In this document: positions 9,271-18,203 of the stretch, in pieces
Numbering within the stretch: position 1 is the stretch's first letter
Layout: the number at the start of each line of letters is the position of its first letter
NCBI GenBank assembly: GCA_963783445.1
Contig: CAWANP010000019.1
Span: forward strand, 534,872-598,871
Reading direction: 5' to 3'
Length of the DNA: 64,000 nt
DNA from: CAWANP01 sp963783445
GTDB taxonomy: Bacteria > Chloroflexota > Anaerolineae > JAAYZQ01
Program-made: the position numbers and the translations under genes
Notes under the pieces: model-generated
Databases searched by the model: none
Told to the model about the DNA's origin: nothing
Seen by the model: only the letters and a program-made list of their open reading frames with translations

Positions 9271-10098
9271 GTGAGTGACACGGGCTATATACAGATGGCG
9301 AACGTCTTCAATCGCTTGAGAGAGCCGATGCTTCGTTCCGCGATCAAGGCACTACAGTTGCCTTCGGGGAGCCAGGGGCTGGATGCAGGCTGTGGCATCG
9401 GACTTCAGGCCCTGTTGCTGGCAGAAACTGTGGGACCTGCAGGCCACATCACCGGCCTGGACCTGTCCCCCGAATTCCTGGCCCACGCAAAGGAGATCGT
9501 AGAGAAGGCTGGCCTGTCGGAGAGGATTTCCTTCCGAGAAGGAGACGTAGGCCAGCTTCCCTTCGATGATGATACTTTCGATTGGGCGTGGAGTGTGGAC
9601 TGTGTGGGATACGCGCCTATGGAACCATTGCCACTGGTGAAGGAGCTTGCACGCGTGGTCAGGCCTGGCGGAGGCGTGGCCATCCTGGCCTGGTCCTCGG
9701 AAAAACTCCTTCCGGGGTATCCCCTGCTGGAGGCCCGCCTCAGTGCGACGACTGCAGGGATTGCTCCCTTTGCCAGGGGAAAGAAACCAGCGTCACACTT
9801 TTTGCGGGCGCTCGGCTGGTTCCGTGACGCGGGCTTGGAGGATCTCGCGGCCCGGACCTTTGTGGGCGATGCCCACGCCCCGCTGACGGATGATCTTCGC
9901 AGCGCTCTCACTGCGCTCTTTGAGATGCGCTGGCCTGGCGTCGAGTCAGAGCTGAGCCAGCAGGGTGCGGATGGCAACCATCCTTGGGCAGAGTATCAGC
10001 GTCTCTGCCTGCCCGAGTCACCCGATTTCATTCTAGATCATCCGGATTACTATGCTTTCTTCACCTATTCAATGTTCAGCGGAAGGGTTGTTGAGTAG
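9271..10098 (+). CDS. Class I SAM-dependent methyltransferase
   Basis: 275 residues. The GTG start at 9271 has a strong TTAGGAGGAGAGA site before it; the frame is open further upstream but without homology. The Rossmann methyltransferase motifs are in order: motif I LDAGCGIGLQALLLAE (about residue 40), acidic motif II GLDLSPEFLAHAKE, GDVGQLPFDDDTFDWAWSVD (post-II) and LARVVRPGGGVAILAW. It resembles UbiE/ArsM-like small-molecule methyltransferases. The C-terminal ~100 residues are substrate-specific and give no clue to the acceptor. It stands alone between the IS cluster and a convergent gene. Confidence 0.85.
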   Translation: MSDTGYIQMANVFNRLREPMLRSAIKALQLPSGSQGLDAGCGIGLQALLLAETVGPAGHITGLDLSPEFLAHAKEIVEKAGLSERISFREGDVGQLPFDDDTFDWAWSVDCVGYAPMEPLPLVKELARVVRPGGGVAILAWSSEKLLPGYPLLEARLSATTAGIAPFARGKKPASHFLRALGWFRDAGLEDLAARTFVGDAHAPLTDDLRSALTALFEMRWPGVESELSQQGADGNHPWAEYQRLCLPESPDFILDHPDYYAFFTYSMFSGRVVE

Positions 10099-10115
10099 AC
10101 TGCTTGTTTGCATCC

Positions 10116-10163
10116 AGGCCCTCCAGCCCCCATCCCCGGTCACGGGGCAGCGCTGGAGGGCCT
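10116..10163. terminator. Hairpin between convergent genes
   Basis: AGGCCCTCCAGC at 10116-10127 pairs perfectly with GCTGGAGGGCCT at 10152-10163, a 12-bp GC-rich stem with a 24-base loop that contains a smaller CCCCGGTCACGGGG hairpin. It lies between the stops of the methyltransferase (+) and the membrane protein (-) and could serve both strands. There is no clear T-run. Confidence 0.55.
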
Positions 10164-10178
10164 GCCCTGTTCTGCCTA

Positions 10179-11030
10179 TCAGATGCTTTCCTCACCTATT
10201 CTCGATACAAAGACAAGGCTCAGAATCGAGGCAAAGACCATGGTCAGCATAGCACCCAGAAACAGAGACCAGTATATTCCCAGATTTGAGGTTTGGGTGA
10301 ATGGACCGAGCAGGTACTCGACTGCAACCCCAAGAAACATCACTGGAACGAGGTACCAGTAGCCCTTGCTCTGCACAAAACGGTCATTTCTGCTGAACCT
10401 GTAAAGATACAGTGCGAACACTTGGAAGATCAGAAACACCGTGAGATACCACCCCGCGAAATTCGAGATGGGCACACCGTGGTAGGGGCCGCCATCCTCC
10501 CATATCCAGGCGCCATGGATGGTTGAGCTGATCGGGTCAAAACAGAAATCCCACATGACCATGAGAAAACTGGCGACAAAGGGAACCAGAAAGATGTTTC
10601 TCTTCTCAATGCCCGTGCCCAGATTCCCGAGGAATATCGTGCCCATTGTCCAGGTCAGGTAGCCGGCCACAAAATAGGCAGGCATGATCGTCAGCGGCAC
10701 GGCACCTATCTTGAAGCCGAGTAGGTCCGTATAGTGGTAGTTGCCAAATGGGAACCCCGTGGCGATGCTTGCCGTTTCGGTGGTCCAGGAGATCAGGAAT
10801 GTGATCCCAAAGAACACAAACATATTGTCCCAGCCGTACCTTCTGACCCCGTGAATGAGCACAAAGGCAAGCCAGGCCAGCTTTTGGGCAAGCTCGACCG
10901 TCTCACCAGCATTGCCAAACAGAACCCACGGATCAAGCAAGGCCAGGCTCCAGTAGATGGCTGCTACAAGCACCAGCCATAGGTTCTGTCGAATTCCTGC
11001 TACGATGCCGGTCTCTTGTTTCTCATGCAT
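10179..11030 (-). CDS. CruF-like carotenoid-biosynthesis family membrane protein
   Basis: 283 residues with about seven hydrophobic segments. It carries signature blocks of the CruF/DUF422 family: GFPFGNYHYTDLLG, VPLTIMPAYFVAGYLTW, LMVMWDFCFDPISS, and the WIWEDGGPYHGVPISNFAGW block with its conserved aromatic and acidic residues. Family members hydrate carotenoid ends or act in carotenoid modification, but many homologues lie outside carotenoid clusters, as here. It is co-directional with the opine dehydrogenase upstream. No carotenoid genes are in the window, so only the family is secure. Confidence 0.75.
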   Translation of the reverse strand: MHEKQETGIVAGIRQNLWLVLVAAIYWSLALLDPWVLFGNAGETVELAQKLAWLAFVLIHGVRRYGWDNMFVFFGITFLISWTTETASIATGFPFGNYHYTDLLGFKIGAVPLTIMPAYFVAGYLTWTMGTIFLGNLGTGIEKRNIFLVPFVASFLMVMWDFCFDPISSTIHGAWIWEDGGPYHGVPISNFAGWYLTVFLIFQVFALYLYRFSRNDRFVQSKGYWYLVPVMFLGVAVEYLLGPFTQTSNLGIYWSLFLGAMLTMVFASILSLVFVSRIGEESI

Positions 11031-11101
11031 CTAGGTGATCTCGTCGAAAAGCAGCCCTCATTCATTCTCTTCACAATGATCATGTACAGTACCGCCGTAC
11101 A

Positions 11102-12217
11102 CTATGAGCCCATGTCAACGTACTGCCTGATGCGTTCTGCCGCCATGCCCTCCAAACCCAAGTCGGCCACGGACAGCCCCCTCCCTGCAAAGTCCTCACC
11201 TGAAACCAGGGTCTGGAGATGGATAACAGAGTCGATGGTAGGCGTGGTCAGGCCAAGCTGCCGGGCCAGCGATGCCAGGGGCATCAGCCCGTAGGGAATG
11301 TCCTCGCGGGCTACCTCCAACAGAATCTCTGCGGGATCAAAAGCAAAGTTCTGGTCTGCTTCATTGCCCTTGATTGCGTCGTAAAGGGAGATACCGCTGG
11401 CCCCAACGTGGTCATACATGTTTGTGATCTGTTCCAGAACCGTCTCGGTGCTCACCCCGAGCGCTCTACAGATGGCCAGACGTTCCTCATCGATCATTTC
11501 CACTACCCTGCAGATGCGCTGTGTAGCACCATCACGGTAGTAATAGAAAGGCTGACCTGTAAGGGTCTCAATGGTACCCGCGTTCAGCAAAGAAATGGGA
11601 GCGTGAACAATCGGATTCATGTTCTTCAGGTTGGTCTCAAGGATGTTGTCAGCCCGGGAAAACTGGGGATAGAGAGCCTGAAGTGTGGGAAGAACCTGAT
11701 CTGTTTTCACCGCTGGCATGGCTGCAAAGTAGACGATCTGCTTGGTTGCGTGGACGTTCACTGAAGCAGGGCCATCGGTGAAGGTCAAATAGGGCAGCAG
11801 CATGGTCTCTGAGAGGATGACCCTCTTGCCCGCCTCCTTGATCTTGGATTGGAACCGGAGAGCAGACCAGTAGCCCGTGTTGAACACCACCACCTGACCG
11901 TCCTGGAAATGGGGCGTCAGCACGTCCATGAAAGCGCTGTGCCCGAACACCGGGCAGGTGATCATGACCACTTGGGCTTCAGCCAACGCTTCAGCAGGAT
12001 CCGTCGTAACGACCTCTGGCATGACCGTTCCTGTTTTTCCAGAGGCGGTCTGCCCTTTGATTGCGATGCCACCTTGCTTCCCGATTGCATCCAGGTTTTT
12101 TGAGAAACGGGGTAGTTCGAACAGCCTTACCGCATGGCCCATGAGGGTCAGGTCCGCTGCCTCGGTCATACCGCCGCGGCCCGCACCGCAGATCGCTACG
12201 TTGATTGATCCTGGCAT
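11102..12217 (-). CDS. Opine (octopine/nopaline-type) NAD(P)-dependent dehydrogenase
   Basis: Intact, 371 residues. The N-terminal Rossmann domain opens with VAICGAGRGGMTEAADLTLMGHAV (glycine-rich dinucleotide loop). The C-terminal helical domain has the family pattern NPIVHAPISLLNAGTIE and the YYRDGATQRICRVVEMIDEERLAICRALG block, where His and Asp residues typical of the catalytic site are kept. Reactions in the family reversibly couple an amino acid with pyruvate or 2-oxoglutarate. AAAAGGGGAAAAAG precedes the start. It is a paralogue of the broken gene at 1-803. The MBL-fold hydrolase gene lies upstream on the same strand, 77 bases away, so the two may form an operon with the CruF-like gene. 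Confidence 0.85.
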   Translation of the reverse strand: MPGSINVAICGAGRGGMTEAADLTLMGHAVRLFELPRFSKNLDAIGKQGGIAIKGQTASGKTGTVMPEVVTTDPAEALAEAQVVMITCPVFGHSAFMDVLTPHFQDGQVVVFNTGYWSALRFQSKIKEAGKRVILSETMLLPYLTFTDGPASVNVHATKQIVYFAAMPAVKTDQVLPTLQALYPQFSRADNILETNLKNMNPIVHAPISLLNAGTIETLTGQPFYYYRDGATQRICRVVEMIDEERLAICRALGVSTETVLEQITNMYDHVGASGISLYDAIKGNEADQNFAFDPAEILLEVAREDIPYGLMPLASLARQLGLTTPTIDSVIHLQTLVSGEDFAGRGLSVADLGLEGMAAERIRQYVDMGS

Positions 12218-12294
12218 CTTTTTCCCCTTTTCAGACCTTCACTCAGCCTCGGAGATGAGCAACTGAAGGTGAGAGCTTGATCGTTTCCTTCCCG

Positions 12295-13149
12295 TCAGTA
12301 TACCTCGAGATCTCTGCCCGAGACAACCTTGCCCTCGTAGCCAGCCTGCACCTCCTGCAACAGCTCTTGCTCCGATGCATCAAAGAAGAGCTGATGGTAG
12401 AGTATCACCAAGCCCGGTCTTGTTCTTGATGCCATCTCTGCCAGTTCATTGGCCCCTGTGTGCATGCTCGAATGATACCTCCGCCAGTCTTCTGACTCTT
12501 GCCCCAGTCCTTCTGTCGAATAGACCTCGTGAATCAGCACATCGCAGTCCCGGTATTCCTCGACATACCCTTCGAAGGGCGCTGTATCTCCGGCAATCAC
12601 AATCGTTCGATCAGGTGCGCGAAACCTGTACCCGAGTGCTTCCCATGTCCCATGATTGACCTGGAAAGCTTCTACGCGGACCCTGTTGTCCTGGTATATG
12701 GTGCCTGCCGCTACCTCGTGGCTCCTTACCTCATAGCCTGTGTTGTTGCCTGGCTCCAGACCAAATACCCGCTGCTCTATGTCCTGTTCATAGGCCGCCA
12801 GAATGTTGCTTGTCATCGCGCCGATGCCTCTGGGGCCATAGACCTCTAGCGGTTCCTGCCGACCAAGTACCCAGGGCGTGAATATGACGTCCGGATACCC
12901 TACTGTGTGGTCTGAGTGCAGGTGCGTCACAAACAGTCGCTGGAGCCTGGATACTTCAAGTCCTTCGACTCCTGCCAGGTGCGCTGCGGCGGCCCTACGA
13001 ACCACCCCGGGCCCGCAATCAACCAGGTACGGCGTCTCATCAACGACGATCGCTACCGCAGGGCCGGATCGATCTGGGTCGGCGTTGGGGGTTCCTGTTC
13101 CCAGGAGAACGATCTTGGAGCTTCGTGGGCTTCCGGCCTTGACACTCAT
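12295..13149 (-). CDS. Metallo-beta-lactamase-fold hydrolase, RNase Z/AtsA-like
   Basis: 284 residues from the ATG at 13149, chosen because GGAGGAAAAC precedes it; upstream codons in frame show no homology. The metal-binding motif VTHLHSDHTVGY (about residue 75), the later Asp in IVIAGDTAPFEG and the His in LVILYHQLFF match the RNase Z/arylsulfatase-like branch (LLGTGTPNADPDRSGPAVAIVV at the N-terminus). Metal-binding His residues at HEVYS and SSMHTGANE also fit. In this branch a tRNA 3' processing role is less likely than hydrolysis of a small ester. It probably heads the three-gene minus-strand group that ends with the CruF-like gene. Confidence 0.82.
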   Translation of the reverse strand: MSVKAGSPRSSKIVLLGTGTPNADPDRSGPAVAIVVDETPYLVDCGPGVVRRAAAAHLAGVEGLEVSRLQRLFVTHLHSDHTVGYPDVIFTPWVLGRQEPLEVYGPRGIGAMTSNILAAYEQDIEQRVFGLEPGNNTGYEVRSHEVAAGTIYQDNRVRVEAFQVNHGTWEALGYRFRAPDRTIVIAGDTAPFEGYVEEYRDCDVLIHEVYSTEGLGQESEDWRRYHSSMHTGANELAEMASRTRPGLVILYHQLFFDASEQELLQEVQAGYEGKVVSGRDLEVY

Positions 13150-13432
13150 CTGTTTTCCTCCGACCTGGCAGGTTCTGGCGCATGGTGTCCTGCACTTGAA
13201 CCGGTGCAGGGCCAGCAGGGACCGATACAGCATACTCCATTCTGGCTGGCAAGGCAACCATGATAGGCTGGATGACGGGCAGAGGGTGCATGCGGTGGTG
13301 GCGATTGGAAATCGCCCAGCATTGCCGCCAGAAATCCTCGCGTGCCGGCTCTGTATAACGAGATTGAAGAATGCCAAGGCGACGCGGTTCGTCTGGTTCC
13401 AGGTCGCTGACGAAGCGCGCCCGAGAGCGCAG

Positions 13433-13455
13433 CATCCTGAGCTTGTCGAAGGATG
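13433..13455. repeat. CTGAGC...TCGAAGG dispersed repeat
   Basis: CATCCTGAGC-TT-GTCGAAGGATG, a short interrupted palindrome just beyond the xylulokinase 3' end. Related copies sit at 29752-29773 and, more loosely, 28188-28207. The rest of the 309-base gap 13150-13458 shows no gene. Confidence 0.5.
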
Positions 13456-13458
13456 ATA

Positions 13459-14960
13459 CTACTCGACCAGGCGGGCAACCCCGTTGAAAGTGGGCCGCAG
13501 CGCCGGGTACAGATCGCGATAGAGAGGGTAGAGTTCTTTGTACCGGGTCTTGTCCGGCCCGGGCAGCGTGGAGCCGGTGATCTGGATGGCGGCCGCGCAG
13601 GCCGACTCTACGTCGGGCCAGGCGCCAGCCCCCACAGCGGCCAGCAGCGCCGCGCCATAGGCCGCGCCCTCGGTGGTGTTGACCGTCACCAGCTCGGCGT
13701 CCAGGACGTCGGCCAGGATCTGCCGCCAGAGCGGGCTTCGGGCCCCGCCGCCTGTGACGCGTACCTGGCGGACGGCGGCCAGCCCGGCCGATTTCATCAG
13801 CTCAAAGCTGTCGCGCAGGCCAAAGGCCACCCCCTCCAGTACGGCGCGGGTCAGGTGGGGCTGCCTGTGGCGCACGGTCAAGCCCACGAAGGCCCCGCGG
13901 GCCAGTGGATCGGGGTGCGGCGTGCGCTCGCCGGTCAGGTAGGGCAGGAAGAGCAGCCCCTCGCTGCCGGGCGGCACGTCCGCCGCCGGCGCCAGCAGCG
14001 TCGTCATAGTCCGGTGCCAGGGGCCAGCGTGTCGCGGTACCAGCGCAGGCTGCCCGCGGCCGAGAGCATGACGCCCATCAGGTGCCATTTGCCGGGTACG
14101 GCGTGGCAGAAGGCGTGCAGCCGGCCCTCCGGCTCGACGATGGGCCGGTCTGTCGTGGCAAAGACCACGCCCGAGGTGCCCAGGCTGAGGGATACCACGC
14201 CCTCGACGACGGCGCCGGTGCCCACGGCCCCGGCGGCCTGGTCGCCGCCGCCGGCCATGACCGGCGTGCCGGCTCTCAGGCCGGTCGCCTCGGCGGCCTG
14301 GGGGCTGATCCGGCCGGTTACGGCGGTGCCTTCAAAGGTCGGCGGCAGCCAGGCGGGATCGATGCCCAGGGCGGCTACCACTTCGGGCGACCAGTCGCGC
14401 TGGCGCAGGTCAAAGAGCACCGTGCCCGCACCACCGGCCTTGTCGGTGGCATAGCCGCCGGTCAACTTGAAGCGGACATAATCCTTGGGCAGCAGGATGT
14501 GCCGGACCCGGGCGTACACCTCCGGTTCGTTGTTCTTGACCCACAGGACTTTGGGCGCGGTGAAACCGGTCAGCGCGTCGTTGCCCGTGATCTGGATGAA
14601 ATGCTGCTTGCCCAGCAAGCCCCGGATCTGATCGCATTCGGCCCCGGTGCGCTGGTCGTTCCAGAGGATGGCCGGGCGCAGGACCTCGCCGGCTGCATCC
14701 AGCAGTACCAGGCCGTGCATCTGGCCGGTGAGTCCCACGGCCTTGACGTCGGCGGCATCGACGCCGGATTCGGCCAGCACCTGGCGGATGCTGGCGACGG
14801 TCGCCTGCCACCACAGGTCGGGGTGCTGCTCGGCCCAGAGGGGCTGGGGGGTTTCGTAGCCGTACTCTGACGAGGCCACGGCTACCACCTGGCCGTCGGC
14901 GCGCATCAGCAGCGCCTTGGTAGCGGTGGTCGAGCTGTCGATGCCCATCAGGTAGGTCAT
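13459..14960 (-). pseudogene. xylB: Xylulokinase (FGGY carbohydrate kinase), frameshifted
   Basis: ATP-dependent phosphorylation of D-xylulose. The N-terminal frame (14960 to about 14010) has MGIDSSTTATKALLM (phosphate-1 loop), the FGGY-family block VGLTGQMHGLVLLDAAGEVLRPAILWNDQR typical of XylB, and GGGDQAAGAVGTG. The C-terminal frame (about 14010 to 13459) has LLFLPYLTGERTPHPDPLARGAFVGL and the adenosine motif VTGGGARSPLWRQILADV. The break lies in the SLRWYRDTLAP to TLLAPAADVPPG linker and one base would restore a ~500-residue enzyme. A promoter-operator is visible upstream (14991-15029). With the GH3 enzyme next door it points to xylan or xyloside use. Confidence 0.82.
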
Positions 14961-14990
14961 GCGATCTGTCCTCCGCCTGGATCTGTTCGT

Positions 14991-15029
14991 ATTCTAGCAG
15001 GTTAGCGGCAGCCTGCAAGTGTTTGCAGG
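14991..15029 (-). promoter_or_regulatory. xylB promoter with overlapping operator
   Basis: On the minus strand TTGCAG (15018-15013), 16 bases, TAGAAT (14996-14991), placed about 30 bases before the xylB ATG. A perfect inverted repeat CCTGCAA-GTGT-TTGCAGG (15012-15029) covers the -35 box, as expected for a repressor operator. Confidence 0.5.
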
Positions 15030-15247
15030 TGTCTTGCGACTCACGCAGCGCTGGCCGACGCAGACCTACCGGCCGCCTCTTCGCTCGCAGTGGGTCCGCG
15101 ACCCGCTGCAGTTTGCTGAGCTACGCTGAAAAGGGCCAGGTCACGGATTGGGTCTTCTGACCCCTGAGCACTCGGGAACCCACGGAGTGAGGAGCGGCCA
15201 GCGCACGCCGAGTACCAGTTCGTTGACAAACTCCCCCTGCAAGTCTA

Positions 15248-17861
15248 TCAGGAATCTGGCTCCTCGACCCGAACCTCACTGAAGTACACCTTCTTATCCC
15301 CCACTTCGGCTGGCCTGTGTCTCATCTCGATATCGGCGGCCAGCGGCGTCTGCGTCGCATTGCCGCCCACCAGCACCTCGGCCATGCCAGGGGCGACGAC
15401 CCGGCGCATCTTCGGGTCAGGGTAGGTCAGGAGCTGGCTATTCAGGGTAAAGGCTACGGTCTTGCGCTCTCCTGGCTCTAACGTGATGCGTTTGAAGCCC
15501 CTCAGCTCCCGTCTTGGGTAGGCGGCTGGTGCCTCGGGGTAGAGGACATAGAGCTGCACCACCTCGTCGCCCTCGACCTCGCCGGTATTGGACACATCCA
15601 CGCGGACCGTCACCATCTCGCCGGGGCGTGCCCTTTCATAGTTCACTCTCAAATTGTCATAAGTGAACTCTGTGTAGCTCAGCCCATAGCCAAAGGCATA
15701 CAGCGGCTGGCCGTGGAAGTAGCGGTGGGTGCGGCCATCCATCCGGTAGTCGTCGAAAGCCGGCAGGTCCTCCGTTGACCTGTAGAACGTCACCGGCAAC
15801 CGGCCGCCGGGATTATAGTCGCCGAACAGGACGTCGGCCAGCGCGTCGCCGCCCGCCTGGCCGGGATACCAGGCCTCGACGATGGCCGGGACATGCAACG
15901 CGGCCCAGGGGATGGCCAGGGCGCTCCCGTTGAGCAGGGCCAGTACCACCGGTTTGCCCAGGGCGTGCAGTTTCTTTATAAAGTCTTCTTGTAGCTGCGG
16001 CAGTTCGATGCGGGTCCGGTCGCCACCCTCGAAACCATCGGTCTGGACCGGCATCTCTTCTCCCTCTAACCTGGGAGAGAGGCCCATCACGGCCACGATC
16101 ACTTCCGCCTTGGCGGCCGCCTCCAGGGCGGGCGTCTCAAAGTCGATGCCAGGCCGCACCCAGAGCAGCCTGGCCTGGGGATCCAGTCCCCGGCTGAAGT
16201 GGTCCAGGCGGAGCGAGTAGAGGCGCCCGCCCTCCAGCTCGACCTCTTTGCTCCTCAGGACCGGGTGGTGAATGTCGGCGTACTCGACGAGGAGCTGGCC
16301 GTCCAGATAGAGTTTGTAGCCGCTAAAGCCATCGACGCCGAGCCTGTACTTGCCGCTGATTGGGGGCACGAGGTAACCCGACCAGCGGATCGAAAACTCG
16401 TCTCCCCATTCTCCGGACAACGGCGTCGTGTCCTTCCAGATGAAATCGATGGTGCGATCGGTTTGGCATAAGGCTGGCTCCCCCTTGAAATCTGGGTTGT
16501 CATAATACTCCACCGCCAGGCCACTTTCCCCTGCCCATGCCTCCGCCCGGCGGAGGAACGCCGAGGGGATGACCTCAAAGGGGGGAGCGCCATCAACCAG
16601 GCCACAGCCCTGCGCATAGTAGAGCGTGGAGGATGGCGACAGCTTCTTGCGGATGCCCTCCAATGGCGTAACCGGCTCGGCCGGAGTCCCGCTGTAATTT
16701 CCGGCTAGAACCGTCACGCTATCCGCATTGGGTCCGACAACGGCGATAGATCTGATGTCCTTGGGCAGCGGCAGTAGACTGTCCTCGTTCTTGAGCAGCA
16801 CCATCGATTCTCTGGCCGCCTGGAGGGCCAGCGCCCGGTGGCGGGGTGAGTCAATGACCTCGTAGGGTATGCCAGCGTAGGGTACCTGCTCGGGTGGATC
16901 AAACATGCCCAGCCGAAAGCGGGCTGTGAACAGCCGTTCCACCGCGCGGTCGATGGCCTCTTCGGAGATCAGCCCCTGTTCCACCGCCCCCAGCAGCGCC
17001 GGGTAGGTGGAGCCGCAGTTGAGATCGCAGCCATTCTTGACGGCCAGGGCCGCCGCCTCTTCGGGGGTACCCACGACCTTGTGGTGGGCATAGATGTCAA
17101 TGATGGCCCAGCAGTCGGACACGACGTAGCCATCCAGCCCGTCCTCCCCACCAAACCCCCACTCCTCGCGCAGGATCTGCTGCAGGAGGGTGGGGCTGGC
17201 GCAGGCCGGCTCGCCGTTCACGCGGTTATAGGAGCCCATGATCGAGACGGCGCCGCCCTCCTTGATGCAGGCCTCGAAAGCGGGCAGGTAGGTATCCCGC
17301 ATATAGCACTCGTCCACGACGGCGTCAAAGTGGTGGCGGTCCTTTTCCGGGCCGCTGTGCACGGCATAAGTGCTTGGGAGTGGCAACAAGCTTCAGGTAT
17401 TGGGGATCGTCGCCCTGCAGTCCTTTGATGAACTCCACACCCATCCGGGCGGTGAGGTAGGGATCCTCGCCATAGGTTTCCTGGCCCCGGCCCCAGCGCG
17501 GGTCGCGAAGGATATTGACGTTGGGCGACCAGAAGGTCAGACCAGTATAGATCTTGGTTATACCGCGCCGCAGCGCTTCGTGATGTTTGGCCCGTCCCTC
17601 GTCCGAGGTGGCCGTGGCGATCTGGGTCATGAGGTCGGCGTTCCAGGTTGCCGCCAGCCCGATGGCCTGGGGAAAGACGGTGGCTACCCCGGCCCGCCCC
17701 ACGCCGTGCAGGCATTCCTCCCACCAGTTGTAGGCCGGGATGCCCAGCCGTTCGATGGCCGGGGCATCGAAGACCATCTGGGATACCTTCTCTTCCAGGG
17801 TCATCTGGGAGACCAAGTTGGCCACGCGTTCTTTGATAGGTTTCGAGGTATCTTTGTACAC
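15248..17861 (-). pseudogene. GH3 beta-glucosidase/beta-xylosidase with PA14 domain, one frameshift
   Basis: Glycoside hydrolase family 3, about 870 residues. The GTG at 17861 follows CTGGAGGG. The N-terminal part (SQMTLEEKVSQM, WWEECLHGVGRAG, NILRDPRWGRGQETYGEDPYL) runs to KHL at about 17367. There an extra T in CACTTATGCC shifts the frame; the partner frame continues AVHSGPEKDRHHFD. The nucleophile Asp is in DGYVVSDCWAI. A PA14 domain (FSIRWSGYLVPPISGKYRLG...) is inserted in the second GH3 domain, and a fibronectin III-like domain (TVRVDVSNTGEVEGDEVVQLY) ends it. There is no signal peptide, so it is probably cytoplasmic. PA14-type GH3 enzymes act on beta-glucosides or xylosides. Confidence 0.83.
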
Positions 17862-17897
17862 GATTCCCTCCAGGTTGTCTCGCCTTGACTCACTCAC

Positions 17898-17910
17898 AAT
17901 GACAATCATT
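17898..17910. promoter_or_regulatory. Palindrome upstream of the GH3 gene
   Basis: AATGA-CAA-TCATT, perfect 5-bp arms, 37 bases before the GH3 start in the divergent region. It may be an operator; the regulator is unknown. Confidence 0.25.
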
Positions 17911-18096
17911 ACATGGATTGAGTTGGTGATGCCCTCAAGGGTTTGTCCTTCTTGCTTTGGATCAGCCCGATCAGCTTTGCTGCAGCCACGTGGCCCATCT
18001 GGTTGATGAACTGGGCCGGGAAAGATACCGGTGTCCTTTTCAGAGTATGACATGGGCCAGGGCATTTGTCAAGGAGGAAATCGCGGGCGTTTGTTG

Positions 18097-18125
18097 TTGA
18101 GCAAAGTCGCAGGACATGGTACAAT
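18097..18125 (+). promoter_or_regulatory. Sigma70-type promoter of the LuxR/MalT-like regulator
   Basis: TTGAGC, exactly 17 bases, TACAAT, about 80 bases before the ATG at 18204, in the region divergent from the GH3 gene. Confidence 0.45.
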
Positions 18126-18203
18126 AGGGTGGTCACAGGCAGACTGGTGAAGACCGGGGTCCACGGCGATCCTGGTTCGTTGCTGCACAGCAGGTTGAAT
18201 GTC

